In this document: piece after piece, positions 46,720-58,619 of the stretch | Position numbering within the stretch: position 1 is the stretch's first letter | Layout: the number at the start of each line of letters is the position of its first letter | Source: Epiperipatus broadwayi | Taxonomy: Eukaryota; Onychophora; Udeonychophora; Euonychophora; Peripatidae | Direction of reading: 5' to 3' | DNA: 64,000 nt | Assembly (NCBI GenBank): GCA_028023455.1 | Contig: JAQFVV010006238.1 | Span: 8,425,349-8,489,348, forward strand | Program-made: the position numbers and the translations under genes | Notes under the pieces: generated by a model | Database searches by the model: none | What the model was told of the DNA's origin: nothing | The model's input: the letters and a program-made list of their open reading frames with translations, nothing else

Positions 46720-49095
46720 AATATTACATGCTGACATTGCACTTAATAAAGAATTAATATTTAGATGAGTGATGTAAAAACAGAAAAGGATTCAATTTGT
46801 TCATTTAAATGGAAATACCTGCCATATCCTAAGCAATAACAATGTTGCATTTCATTATATTTATGTTCTATACATTTAAAAAGAATACTTCAATTGTATA
46901 TTCATCAAGAATTTAATCAAAATTTGTTTAAAATCTGCAAACTTTTAAAGTCTGGCAACTATTAAAGCTTTAGTTTAGTGCACTGGATAAATATCAGATC
47001 CCGGAGTTTAAGATTCTCAGACTAAATGTAGTGATCAATAAATCCATTCTTCTATTTATTTATTTGACATATCAAAATATTAGTTATTAATTTTAATACA
47101 TATCTTTTAAAATGCATTATTTACTTTTTAAATAATGTTATGTTTTTAAAGATTTTGTGCTGAGACTCAATAGTTCAAACGCTTACTGTTTCTCACTCAA
47201 TTGTGAGTTGAGTAAAGTAAAAAAAAATACAACCCAAATTGAAATAATTAAATGGATGGATGAAGCTGCTTAGCTCAATTCTATTATAAAATCACATGAC
47301 CTTTTTAACAATGAGCATTTCTGCACACATATATAAATCACATCACCCCAGTCAGTACTTCAAATTTACCAACAGAATATGAGCAATCTGTTTTTAAAGC
47401 AACACACAAACAGTTTCTCCTGACATGCTAGATTTAATCTCAATATATTTAAATCAATTGCTGTTACTTAAGGTCGGTTTAAGATCTCAGATATTGGTAA
47501 TTCCCTTTACTTTCTGAGTGTTGCCTTGGTAACAGATTGCTGGTATTCTATTGGTCAATTTTAAGCATTGGTTGGGTGATGTAATTTAGATCTAATCATC
47601 AATTAGCTGTGTGCATTTGTAGTTTAGTATATACATATGTATATTTAAAATTCTGTAAACTTAGAAAAAACAGCTGGCAAATGTATAAAATGAAAAATAA
47701 AGAGATGGAAAAGGAATCAAAACATTAAAATAGACAGATGCTTTCATTGAAAGAAAAAAAAAAACATTACAGATTTATTTATATGTATGAAAAAAGTAAA
47801 AGGAAAATCAGAGACAGGTGTGACGGTTTATATAGTTAAATAAAAAAGATAAAAATTATGGTTTAAAAATCTATTTATAATACAAAACAAGTAACAGATA
47901 TAATATAGTAATATATAATGTCTGCTTAGAAACAAACTAACTACATTGGATCAAAGGTATTTAAGTTTAAACTAAATTGTAATAAAATTCCTTATTATAA
48001 TTTTAAAGTAATTATAATAAAATGAAATCAGTAAATCAGCCATACAGTAATAAATATGGTGGTCAACAGATAAAATATTCTAAATACTTTGTTGCTTCTA
48101 AATTCTGTTTTATTACATGGACTATTTCTTTTCATATGTTTATGTATAATATATTTTTATCTTTTTTTTTGTTTCAATAATCGTTTATCTGGTAAAATAA
48201 AAATACAGGATAGTTTATATATATATATGTATTTTTAAAGAACATTTTTAAAACTTTTTTGTATTGGTTTTCACATTAACATATATATTATTTATACTTT
48301 TTATTATAAACTATTGTATAATAAGAAAGGACTAGGAAACTATAAATAATATATAATTTTCCTTTTTTATTAAACGATTATTAAAATTGGATTCAGTCTA
48401 CATTCATCTATATATGATTATTAGTATCATATTTTTAGCTGGCTGATATATTAAATTCAATCTGAATTTCTACAATTATTGACAAAGATATGTTGTAAGT
48501 TATCCTTTCAAGGGTCTCTTCTGAGTCCACTACAACAATTTATCAAAATCATAAACAAGATCAAGAAATGAGATGAAGTCCTGTCAACATGTACTGCCTA
48601 CTCTGAGACATGGATGCTGTTTGAAATCCCAACAACAGAACAATAAGCAGTCACATCATCCCACAACTCCACCAGTCATCATTTAGTTTCATCTACTGCA
48701 AAACTCTGCAATGCATGTAGAAGAAGTCATAAATGGAACCTTTCACCTGTTGTTCAAGTTTTCCGAGTTCACATGTGAAGCCTGATAAAAATAATCTAAT
48801 GTAAATATATTTAATATTTGTTAAATAAATTTCTTGAAAAAAAAAATTAAATAATAAATGAGCCAATTCCATTTCTTGATTCCTGCTAAGCATACAAAGC
48901 ATGATTTATTCATAGCCGGAGAGAAAGTATGTTTACTTTCCTTAATTATATATACATATTAAATGGTTTTAAAATGGGTTTATTACTCAGAAGTTCATAA
49001 GATATTTGAACACCAAAACTGCAATACTGGAATGGATCTGAAGATCCTGTGTGATTTGCAACAGTAGTAGAGTGTAAGATTTTGAAATGTAAGGT
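46720..49095. other. AT-rich interval, nothing recognised
   Basis: Positions 47160-47640 and 48490-48720 are slightly richer in G+C, without a supported frame. Confidence 0.45.
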
Positions 49096-49099
49096 CTTA

Positions 49100-49180
49100 T
49101 TATTGCTGGGATTTCATCAGAAGTTTAAGCACCAGAAGACTTCTGGTGCTTAAACTTCTGATGAAATCCCAGCAATAATA
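49100..49180. repeat. Perfect 80-bp palindrome
   Basis: TTGCTGGGATTTCATCAGAA... and its exact complement meet with a single-base spacer at 49139. Arms are about 40 bp with no mismatch that I could see. Confidence 0.95.
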
Positions 49181-49252
49181 TCATTCTAAAACAATTTTAT
49201 TATATGTGTATGTTGAATTAAATATTTCCATGGATTGTTATTATAATAAAGA

Positions 49253-49498
49253 ATAGAAATGAGGAGAAAATTTCCATGCAAATAGAAATAATCTTTAACC
49301 TTTGATATTAACAAAAAACTATCAATTACTACTAATTGCAATCTCTGAAACCAAACTGATTTTTCATTAAACCTATATCTTTTACATGAGTTTTTTCTTG
49401 AAAGGGATTGTTAATTAGTAGTAATTGATAGTTTCTTAATAACATCAAAGGTTAATAATTATTTTTATTTACATGTATATTATCTCCTCATTTCTATG
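49253..49498. repeat. Foldback element 3
   Basis: ATAGAAATGAGGAGAAAATT and AATCTTTAACCTTTGATATT are mirrored by complements at 49408-49497 (TATCAATTACTACTAATT against AATTAGTAGTAATTGATA), with a loop of about 60 bp. Confidence 0.8.
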
Positions 49499-49499
49499 T

Positions 49500-51050
49500 A
49501 ATATTTAAATATAAGTATATCTATACTGAATTTAATATAATTAAAAGGGATTTGAATTTAGATTTTCAAGCTCCATATACTGATCTGCTTCATCCTATAC
49601 AACCAATACACACAATCACATACATGTGAATAATATAAATAATCTCTAATGTATATACGTTGTGCTGAAGCAGCATGCATCAGTTGGTCCAGATCATCAT
49701 CTACCACACACATATATAATCAGTATTATTAAGATAGAAAATTTTCAAACTTCAATGTACAAACTTTAATCTTCCCCACCCTGCAACTTTTCAGCCATTT
49801 ATATCATTGAAAATCTGATGATGGAACACTCAAAGCCTTTGTTGATGCCAATATTATGATGATACATATGCCAACTTTAAGTCACTCTGACCCTTCATAT
49901 ATAGGACTTAATATGTCCATTTAAATATACAGAAAATGGATGGACAGAAACATTTAAATACATAATCTATACTGAACTTAATGTAACTAAAAGGAATTTG
50001 AAATCAGACTTTCACGCTCACTACAGCTATCCAATCTATCCTAGACAACTTACACACAAGACCATATACATGCGAAAAAGATAAATGATTTTCAGTATAC
50101 ATATTTTATACTGATCCAGAACTCATCAATAAGTCCAGATCATCATCTCCCACACAAATATTACATTAAGTTCAGTATAAATCATATACTTGATTTTAAT
50201 TTTACATATTCAGACCCTGTATCTTCCCATCCCTCTTCCATATATTTAAATGGATGTATTAAAGTCCTATACATGAGAAGTCAGAGTGACTTAGAGCCAA
50301 TATGTGTATGACAATAATATTGGCATTAACAAGGGTTTTGAACATTCCATCATCAGATTTTCAATGATATGGATGGCTGAAAAGTTGGAGATTGGCGAAG
50401 ATCAAAGCCTGTCCATTAAAATAAAAATTGACTATCTTAGTAAGTATTGATTCTATATGTAGGTGGGAGATGATAATATGGACCAACTGATAAGGGCTGG
50501 TTTAGCACAAAATACATAGAGATCATTTAGTTTTTTCACATATATGTGGTCATGTGTATGTTTGTATAGGATAAAATTAATAGCTGTAAAGGAGATTGAA
50601 AGCTGAGTTTAAATCCTGTTACATTAAGTTCAGTAGAGATAATACACTTGTATTTAAATGTTACATATTCAGCCTGTATTCTTCCCATACATCTTTTTTG
50701 TATTTAAATGAGTCTATTAAGGTCCTATACATGGGAGGTCAGAGTGACATGAAATCAACTTGGTATGACAATAATATTGGCATCAACAAGGGCTTTGAAC
50801 ATTCCATCATTAGATTTTCAATAATATGGATGGCTGAAAAGTTGGAAAGTTAGAGAATATTGAAGCCTGTCATTTGCTATCTTAACATAATCTGAGCACT
50901 GATTATATACCTTTGGCAGATGATGATCTATACCAACTGATGAGTGCTGGTTCAGAACAACACATATGCTCTTGAGATCATTTACCTTTTTCACATGTAT
51001 GGGGTCATGTGTATTGGATGTATAGGATGAAGTGGGTAGCTGTAAAAAGC
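49500..51050. mobile_element. RZ-C retrozyme-like cluster of four units
   Basis: Two minus-oriented units (about 49530-49985 and 49975-50165, partial) are followed by two plus-oriented units (50165-50600 and 50620-51050). Motif spacing is about 445 bp in the minus pair (49658 and 50104) and 450 bp in the plus pair (50509 and 50959), which gives the monomer length. All four contain the hammerhead region, but with core changes (for example CTGATAA, AAAA, AACA). The last unit fuses into an RZ-A unit at about 51050, at the shared string GCTTGAAAA. Confidence 0.62.
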
Positions 51051-51615
51051 TTGAAAACCGGTCTGGGGATGGGGACAATCCAAGATAAAAATGATTTGAA
51101 TGCCTTCTCTTGTAGTAGCATTTATCATAAATAATAAAAAAAGCTTGTTTAGAGCTATTAGCACGCTCTTAAGTTTACATATTTGTAAGTGCAAGCTATA
51201 TATAAGTCATGTGACACCTGACTTGTTATTATTACTATTATTATTTTGCTGTTGTGGCTTTAGCTAAATTAAAGAGCTAAGCCTACTAATATATGGAGTA
51301 TCTGAATTAAGTTCAGGCCCATATGATTTTTTCAGTTGGAGAGCTGACTTTAAAGACATGTAGATGTGTAAAAGTTTCAGATCTTCTTCTAACAATTATC
51401 TTTTAGATAAATGCTTTGCTTGAGTTGGTTTTTTAGATCTAATGTCCCAACTCCTCACTGAAGAGACCCATAGGTCGAAACTGGTATGGGGATGGGGACA
51501 ATCCAAGATAAAAATGATTTGAATGCCTTTTCTTGTAGTAGCATTTATCATAAATAAAAAAAAAGCTTGTTTAGAACTATTAGCACGCGCTTAAGTTTAT
51601 ATATATATATTATTG
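51050..51615 (+). mobile_element. RZ-A retrozyme-like dimer fragment
   Basis: Predicted cleavage positions 51063 and 51486 are 423 bp apart, enclosing one full monomer; a partial second monomer follows. Sequence matches 1275-1800 in order ('gatttgaatg', 'aagcttgtttagagctattagcacgc', 'gaaagcatgtagatgt'-type blocks, 'tttgcttgagttgg'). The Leu-Gln frames across it are chance. Confidence 0.65.
51444..51499 (+). ncRNA. Type I hammerhead ribozyme, RZ-A: best-preserved copy
   Basis: GTCCC-AAC-TCCTCA (51444-51457), CTGAAGA (51458-51464), helix II GACC-CATA-GGTC (51465-51476; four perfect pairs), GAAA (51477-51480), helix III AC-TG-GU, cleavage nucleotide A51486, TGGGGA (51487-51492), then GGGAC (51495-51499). 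All conserved core positions of the hammerhead are present. Helix I is made of TCCTCA/TGGGGA and GTCCC/GGGAC with an internal loop, the arrangement that permits the loop-loop contact of fast natural hammerheads. Confidence 0.82.
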
Positions 51616-51990
51616 TGAAATATATAAAAGGATGACAAAGGAATGATTCTTGAAAATGACTATAAAAATGGTTGACATGTAAGATATTATAATATAGTGT
51701 ATGTAAAGATATGAAAAGATGTGACTTATATTATGTTTTTATTTTTTTCACATTTAGATATACAATGTGCCATCTTAGCTTTATTCATGACTTCATCAAC
51801 TTTTAACTTGAATAATTATCAAATTTATAATGTACTTAGTTTTGATATCTTCATAGCTCATGGAAAGTTAAAAAATTTAAGAGTTATTCACATTAAATTA
51901 ATTTCATGAAGGATTGTTATTGTGTAAAATCTAAGTAAAAAATAAACACATTTGAATGATGTTACGTAAAAGTACATGAAATATTTTATT

Positions 51991-52450
<460 letters not shown>

Positions 52451-52709
52451 TGCCCAATGTGACTAATTTGTCTACCTCTCTTTTTATCTAGCTATCCATG
52501 TATCTACTCCATTTTTTATTTTTTATCTACGTATCTCATTTCTGTATTTATTTATTCATCCATCCTATATTTTCTCTATATACCTATATAATGTATCTAT
52601 TCATTTATCTCTCTGGTTGTCCATCAGCCATCTATACATCTATCTATTGATTTATTTTTCTATCTGTTGTCTTATGAATTTTCTGCTATTTATCTATCCA
52701 TATATATTG

Positions 52710-53440
52710 TGATGGAATGGGTTCGAACCCAGTCACAAATAAATTATTTAATCGGCAAACATATATAGATGTAGATATATACAATATTTAATTTTGTTTA
52801 TTACATGGTGGTGGTTACAAATACATAAACACGGGGGGGAATCTGTCATTTTAAATGATACATATGTGTGTGTGACAAATGCGTGTATGAATGAATTAAG
52901 TAGTGAAAAGAGAGAAATGAGATTTTTGTTTCACGTTGAAAAAACTAGAGTTTTCTGGCAGAATGAGATTTTATTTTCTGTTATATTACAATAGAAGCTA
53001 CGACACGAGTTTTTGCACGTCTAACAGATCTGGTTATTCCACATTGAAAATCGGAAGTGAGATAAAAAAGAAGCTTCTAGAACAAATGGAGGGGGCTATA
53101 AAAGTGAGCCACCCAGAATGCACAGGATCCTTTTCTGTCAGAGCTACAACAGTGAATACCAAAACAGTTTTAATATTTAAAATATATAATGGCGATTTCA
53201 AAAGAAATGTCGGGGTGAGAGAAGCTGCATTGTATTCAGGCCCCTGATTCCAACCTGCTGCAGCTGCTTCAATAAAACTATGATGCCTCAAAACAACACA
53301 TAATTCCAGCATGGAATCAAATGAACCTCATCAGCCAATGGACAGAAAGATCTTGAATCATTACCTTAAATTGCCTAATTTACCTGCGGAATGGAACTAT
53401 ATAATAAATAAATAAAAATTGCTTCTACTACTTCTCGGGA
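52710..53440 (+). other. Promoter-like or solo-LTR-like segment (unresolved)
   Basis: Higher G+C than the flanks. It opens with a hairpin (TGTGA...TGGGTTCGAACCCA...TCACA), has GGAGGGGGCTATAAAAGTGA (a good TATA box at about 53096-53102) and CAATAAAAC about 175 bp further on. A U3-R-U5 order of this kind fits a solo LTR, but I could not define ends or a target duplication. Frames here overlap on both strands and lack motifs. Confidence 0.3.
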
Positions 53441-54715
53441 AGGTCAGGTAAAGAACTTTAATCATTGATCTTTTTAAATCTTTTTTATAAAAAGGAAATT
53501 TTGTATTTTCAATAATCAGTGAAGGTGACGTGCGAACTAACTTTATAAGATTTCTTTAAAGCTTCATTCCATTACGGACATAAGAAAGTAACTAGTGTTG
53601 AAAGTCACATGATACAAACTTTTTGTAGTATTGACCTTCACTACTTGAGATATGTATGAGAGATCTATTAAAAAGAATGACGTATGATTGCGGTTTGAAA
53701 TGACAGAGTGCTAATATTGTTTTTTTTTTTTATAATATTAAATAAATATATCAAGAAAGTAGAGTATTGACTTAGTTTAATTGTTTATAAATCCATTTAT
53801 TTAGTTCATGATTATTTTATTTGTTTTTATGTTTAAAAATAAAAATAAAAGAAAACTCTTAACCTCACTCATAGCTACTCACGGCTGTGATTCCACCCGA
53901 CCATGAGACTGAGCTAGCTGATGGTCAAAACCTCTCTCACATTACGTAAATAGTATTCTTGTTGGTAATATGTCCACTTCGCGTAATTCTTATATTCATA
54001 TAGGATTGGCGCTTGGTGTCCTTTGGATGACCATAAATACATGTTGGGGATATATTACAGTTGCAAGAATAACCCATAAGTTTGAATAATAATACTTTAT
54101 GTCAAATCACTTAATTAAATAAAAATACACCGGCACGTATATTGATACATCATATACATATTCGGTAGTACACACCTGTCTAGTGAGAGGTAAATAGGGT
54201 TTTGTTATAATATATATCAAATTATCTATATGATCCATTGTTCTAGATATATATTTACTTATCTATTTGTCCATTTATCTATATGTCCATTCATAGATTC
54301 TGTCCATCCATATGTATATTTACTTATCCAATTTTTGGATCTGCATATTTAGCAATCTATTCATTTGCCTATATTTTTATTTGTCTGTTTGTCCCTGTGT
54401 CTATTCATTTATCCACCAATATTTTCTTTCACCCATGCATACATTTATCTATTCATCTATTTATCTATGTATTGCTGTTTCTCTGCTTACTATTACTTTT
54501 TATCTATAAATTTACTTACTCTCTTCAGTATTATCTATTTATCTATCTACATAGCCATATTTTTGTTACCAAGTTTATACATCTAAATAATGAAAAAAAG
54601 GTGATTAAAATGTATGATGAAGCTTTGAAATGTTAAAATGATCAAGTATTTTCAATTGTCTTTTGAATGTTTTTTGCCTCTTTCATCCTATGCACTTTCC
54701 AGCAGTGATTTTAGC
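53440..54715. other. Interval with degenerate ATCT-like sequence, no gene
   Basis: 54230-54590 is a decayed (ATCT)n-like tract; the overlapping frames through it are compositional. 53870-54060 is of mixed composition without a frame. Confidence 0.5.
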
Positions 54716-54730
54716 ATATATATATATATA

Positions 54731-54750
54731 TCATCATCATCATCATCATC
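54731..54750 (-). repeat. (TGA)n tail of the RTE element
   Basis: TCATCATCATCATCATCATC on the plus strand. It lies immediately 3' (minus strand) of the RTE coding end, the usual tail of RTE elements. A (TA)n tract flanks both ends of the element. Confidence 0.85.
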
Positions 54751-55785
54751 AACCATTATCAATCCACTGCAGGATGAAGGTCTCTCCAAGTTTAATCCAT
54801 CTTCTCTGATCTTTAGCTTCTCTTTTCCACAACACCCCTGCACATTTTCTTATTTCATCCATCCATCTCACATGTGGTCTCTTTCTGGGTCTTTTACAAT
54901 CTCTTGGAATCCAGTTTAAAATTTCAATTGTCCATCTATTATCATTTCTTCTAGCAATATGTCCAGCCCAACTCCATTTCAATCTTTTAATTTTTTCAAT
55001 AAGATCAGTAACACCTGTTTGTTGTCTTACCCATACATTGCGTTTTCGATCTCTTCTTGTTACTCCCAACATACATCTCTCCATACTCCTTTGAGTGATC
55101 TGAAGTCTCTGTATTGCTCTTCTATTAAGTGTCCAAGTCTCAGATCCATAAGTAAGAACTGGTAAAACACATTTGTTAAAAACCATTCTTTTCAAACACA
55201 TAGGCATATTTCCTTTTAGTATCAAGTTATTTCTACCAAAAGCACTCCAACCAAGTTTAATTCTATGATTAATTTCCTCCATTATGTTTCCATCTGTATT
55301 AATAATCTGACCTAGGTATTTGTAACTGTTAACTTCTTCTAATTCTTCATAATCAATCTTTATTTTCATATTTTGAGCAAATCGATTAAACATTACTTTA
55401 GTCTTTTTAACATTTATCTTTAGTCCTATTTTTCTACTTTCATCTGCTAACTCCTGCAACATTTCCTGCAGCTCTGAAGCATTACTTGCAAAAACAACTA
55501 CATCATCTGCCAAATCTAAATGACTTAAATACTCTCCATTTACTTTCATTCCTTTAGTTTCCCATTTTAATCCACAAAATACTTCTTGCAGCACTGCTGT
55601 AAAAAGTTTTGGAGATATGGAGTCACCTCGCCTTACACCTTTCTCAATGTTGATTTTTCCAGTATCATTATGTAATCTAATTGTTGCTGTTGCATTTTTA
55701 TAAATATTCTTTAAAATATGACAATATCCTGGATCTATACCTTGATGATCCAATGCTTTAATCACTGAAGAAATGTGTGTGTATA
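54749..55785 (-). CDS. RTE-type LINE reverse transcriptase, 5'-truncated but open
   Basis: A 338-codon open frame (to 55765; similarity extends to about 55785). It starts inside the RT domain (KALDHQGIDPGYCHILKNIY), then GVRRGDSISPKLFTAVLQEV (motif B), LDLADDVVVFASN (motif C, with L in place of the usual Y/F before ADD), LKINVKKTKVMF (motif D), YKYLGQIINTDG (motif E), LTYGSETWTL, SMERCMLGVTRRDR, LKWSWAGHIARR, and the end GETFILQWIDNG. That is the standard C-terminal series of RTE-clade proteins. Endonuclease and RT motif A are lost by 5' truncation at a (TA)n tract. No stop interrupts 1 kb, unlike the other four RTE pieces, so this is the youngest copy. It cannot move alone. Confidence 0.88.
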
Positions 55786-55804
55786 TATATATATATATAT
55801 ATTA

Positions 55805-56210
55805 ATAAATGTTTAATCATTTAAACAGAAATGGTTTATATTAGTTTAAATCACTTTGTTGTACCTAAGCACTTTTGATACTTTGAATATCATAATCATA
55901 GCTTTGTGAATTTATTTAACTAAAATTTGATATTCCAAAAGAAGTTTGTTCAAAAACCACCAGTTTGAAAAAAAAAAAAATCTATATAGATCAAACTCTT
56001 TTGAAAAATAGTTATCCATCAGCTGGTATTAAAAAAATCTTAAATAAACAACAAAAAGAAAAAGGAAAAAAAAAACAATTATTGTTGCTGTAGCATACCC
56101 ATACATACTAAAAATAGTAGACAAATTAAGGAAAATCTGCAATCAGTAGAATATCAGAAATAACTTTCCAAAGCCATACCACATTATGAGAAATTTTAAC
56201 ATCTACAAAA
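55805..56210. other. AT-rich interval
   Basis: The end near 56100-56210 may belong to the Penelope-like copy that follows (decayed coding ENLQSVEYQK). Otherwise nothing is seen. Confidence 0.4.
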
Positions 56211-56214
56211 ACCT

Positions 56215-56600
56215 AAACTTGAAATGCTGAAAAGAAAAAACTGCATCTATGAAATATCATGTATAAGTGGAAGAATGAATCTTGGTGAGTCGAGTTGTCC
56301 CATTGAAAAGTGCTTGCAAGAAAACAAACTGATGAATAGAAGGGAGAAAATATCTGTGTCTAAGAAAGCAGATCATGTATGTACCAATGGACATATATGT
56401 TTAATTGGGGGAAAATACAAAAATATTGGATAGAGAAGAAAAGGTATAAAGAAGAAAATTTAAAGTAGCTGCTCACATAACAATGGCAAAAAATCCCGTA
56501 AGCCAACCTAGTGTGACTATACATAATGTATGGGAACTATTAATCAATTTTACTCTTAGTAAAAAGTGGAGAAATCAGGAGGAACCTCATAGATAAGTAT
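56215..56600 (+). pseudogene. Penelope-like element GIY-YIG endonuclease relic
   Basis: A frame of 69 codons (56224-56433) reads KRKNCIYEISCIS, then MNLGESSCPIEKCLQENK, then KKADHVCTNGH. This fits the Penelope-like GIY-YIG nuclease pattern 'GIY.I.C..C...Y.GET.R....R..EH' and 'AEH....H'. Beyond a stop it continues as REEKV, then HITMAKNPVSQPSVTIHN, EEPHR. Several catalytic positions are altered (IYE for IYK/Y, NLGE for YIGE, N for H). The nuclease normally helps Penelope-like elements integrate. The matching minus-strand copy is at 21.7-22.2 kb. Confidence 0.7.
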
Positions 56601-56625
56601 ATGAAAATTTTACTGACTTGGTTTT

Positions 56626-56930
56626 GGCAGGATAACTCGGTTAGATTGTTGCCTTAAAATTCAATATTCACAGAATCTAAGAGTCCAGGTTCAATCTCTA
56701 TGCTAGTACTCTCACTGGTCAGACCAGTAACACCCTGAAGAAGAGGGAAGAATAATACCTATCGAAACGTTGTGCATATTTTAACCTATGTGCTATTACT
56801 AACAGTTGAAGGTATTTGTAATATTTAAATAAAGTTAAATTTTTTTAAAGACATTTAATACTCAGATTACAGAAATAGTCCGACATACAACTAAAACACC
56901 ATCATCACAAACTTTCAGGGAAGCATTATC
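56626..56930 (+). mobile_element. Penelope-like 3' region with tRNA-like segment
   Basis: GGCAGGATAACTCGGTTAGA (A-box region) to GGTTCAATCTC (B-box region, 56689-56699). A body follows with CCTGAAGAAGAGGGAAGAAT, CGAAACGTTGTGCATA, TATTTAAATAAAGTTAAA and a 3' end ACACCATCATCACAAAC. The order endonuclease, tRNA-like unit, 3' body is the same as in the 21.7-kb copy. Confidence 0.65.
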
Positions 56931-56939
56931 TGTATTTGT

Positions 56940-58600
56940 TTATTGTTTGTCGGATTTGCATAAAATTGAATTTTATTGTTTTTTAATCAAATCTATGTAA
57001 ATGTTGTTAGAAAAGGCATTTTTAAGATAGAGGATGCGGGGGTTTCTTTTTTATTTAACGCGGACTTATCTTTAGCTATAGTGATATTTATAAAATTACA
57101 TATATGTATACGTATATTAAGCAACATTTAAGGCATTTTAAATTTAATTATTGTTTAAACTTGTTTACCGTGATATTAAAATTGAGCGTTACCTTTTTCA
57201 TATATATATACTTAAACATTTGAAAGTTAAAATAGGTTTTTTTATGCGGGTTTTTAATTGAATTACAAATTGATAATTTGGTTATCTAATAAAATTTTTA
57301 AGGCGTTTATTTTCTTATTTTTTAACTTGTGTTTTTTTATATATTAATTCTGTCCTTATAATATTTAAATGTAATGATTTGGATTCAATTTTATTTGTTA
57401 AACACAATTCTAAAGTTTATTTTAGTCTTTACTTTTTCCTTCGTGAAATTGATTGAATATTGTTTGCAAAATCAATACTGCAATTTTTCTTTCTTGGCTC
57501 TACTAAAGTTAATCATTAAAAAAAATGCTATATCTTTTATTGCTAGTGATCTAAAAATCTTGGAGATTTTTCTTCTCGAGCTTACATGAAATCTAATATC
57601 ATTCTGACTTGTGAAGAGGTATTGGAGATTATTTTCAATTGCTCAAAGCCGGCTGAGGAGTACAGCTGGATGACAGTAGATTCATCATTGTTCCGTAATC
57701 AGTATGCTTTATTTATTTAAAATAAAATTGTGTTTTTTTTTTACTTTTATTATTAAAACTTACGATCGATCTAAATAAAGTTAATGTAAAAAGTATATAT
57801 TTATTTATACGTTTTGTTGCATATAATTAAATAAATTTAACTACAATGACTTTAAAAAATAAAAGAATAGTAACATTTCAAAATTCCCATCAGTTCTATC
57901 TAAACCTTCTAGTATCCCGACACATTTCAGATTCATCGCGCCTAACCAATGAGTGAACGTGTAGCTGAATTAACCAATGACAGAGCAGCTCACTAGATGA
58001 TGTTAACATATAACTCTTATCTATATCTTATTCTCCCTCTATATTTTAAAAAGTTTTTGGATTGAGTTGTTTTTGCTTTATATTATTTTGTTTTATTATA
58101 ATTTTATATGAAGAATAAGAATTTTGGTTGTATTGATATAATATTTGTATAATTTTTTATGTTGTAGATCTGAAGAAGACTGCTAGAACAGTTGAAATTG
58201 TTATAATAAATAAAATTATTTGCTTAAAGTGTTAAAGGAGTGTTGATGAGTTTATAGATTATGTTAAATGAATCTGCCTGATTCCATTAGGGAATGTGAT
58301 TACTCTAAAATGACAGCATTTTTTGAAGGTCAAGTCAGAAAACAACAGATAACTGTCAGACCTGAGCAGTTAATAAGCATGCTGCCCACAATATTGTTAA
58401 AGCAATGAAGCACCTGGAAATTGTCCAATAAGTTGACCCAGTACAGTTGGAAATATTAGGCACTCCTAGAAGGCTATCTGGAGTCCCTTATATTAATAAC
58501 TGCATGAAAACTTGATGTTATATTTAACCATCATTGGCCGGTAAATGGTATATCAGTTGTTATTGTAAATATATGGAAATGTAATTTGGTTATAGAGAAT
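56940..58600. other. Interval with weak exon- and promoter-like patches
   Basis: ATG at 57586 opens a 44-codon frame (KSNIILTCEEVLEIIFNCSK, then PAEEYSWMTVDSSLFRNQ) of more protein-like composition than its surroundings. A GTATGC donor-like site lies near its end; it could be an exon, but it is unassigned. CCAAT strings occur near 57947 and 57975. 58175-58215 has CTGAAGAAGACTGCTAGAAC followed by TGAAATTG, a common repeat motif (see rejected items). Confidence 0.25.
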
Positions 58601-58619
58601 GTTATATATATATATATAT

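Noticed and set aside
49500-51615. CRISPR array or bacterial-type direct repeats
   Set aside because: Repeat units are hundreds of bp, diverged and in both orientations, in an animal genome; there are no short identical repeats with regular spacers.
53034-53312. Opposed frames at 52936-53312 as coding genes
   Set aside because: Frames of about 100 codons overlap on both strands in the promoter-like segment, with no motif favouring either.
54283-54636. Overlapping frames at 54.28-54.64 kb as membrane protein genes
   Set aside because: Three overlapping frames across a decayed ATCT-rich tract; hydrophobicity comes from T-rich codons.
56735-56780. CTGAAGA ... CGAAACGTTGTGC in the Penelope-like 3' body as a further hammerhead
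   Set aside because: The boxes look similar, but the nucleotide at the cleavage position would be G, which hammerheads do not accept. Helix II does not close next to the core, and no helix I partner was found. Copies at 21.8, 59.5 and 63.5 kb fail the same way.
58170-58215. CTGAAGAAGACTGCTAGAACAGT followed by TGAAA as a hammerhead
   Set aside because: A hairpin sits between the boxes, but an unpaired A precedes helix II, and neither helix III nor helix I can be formed from the flanks.
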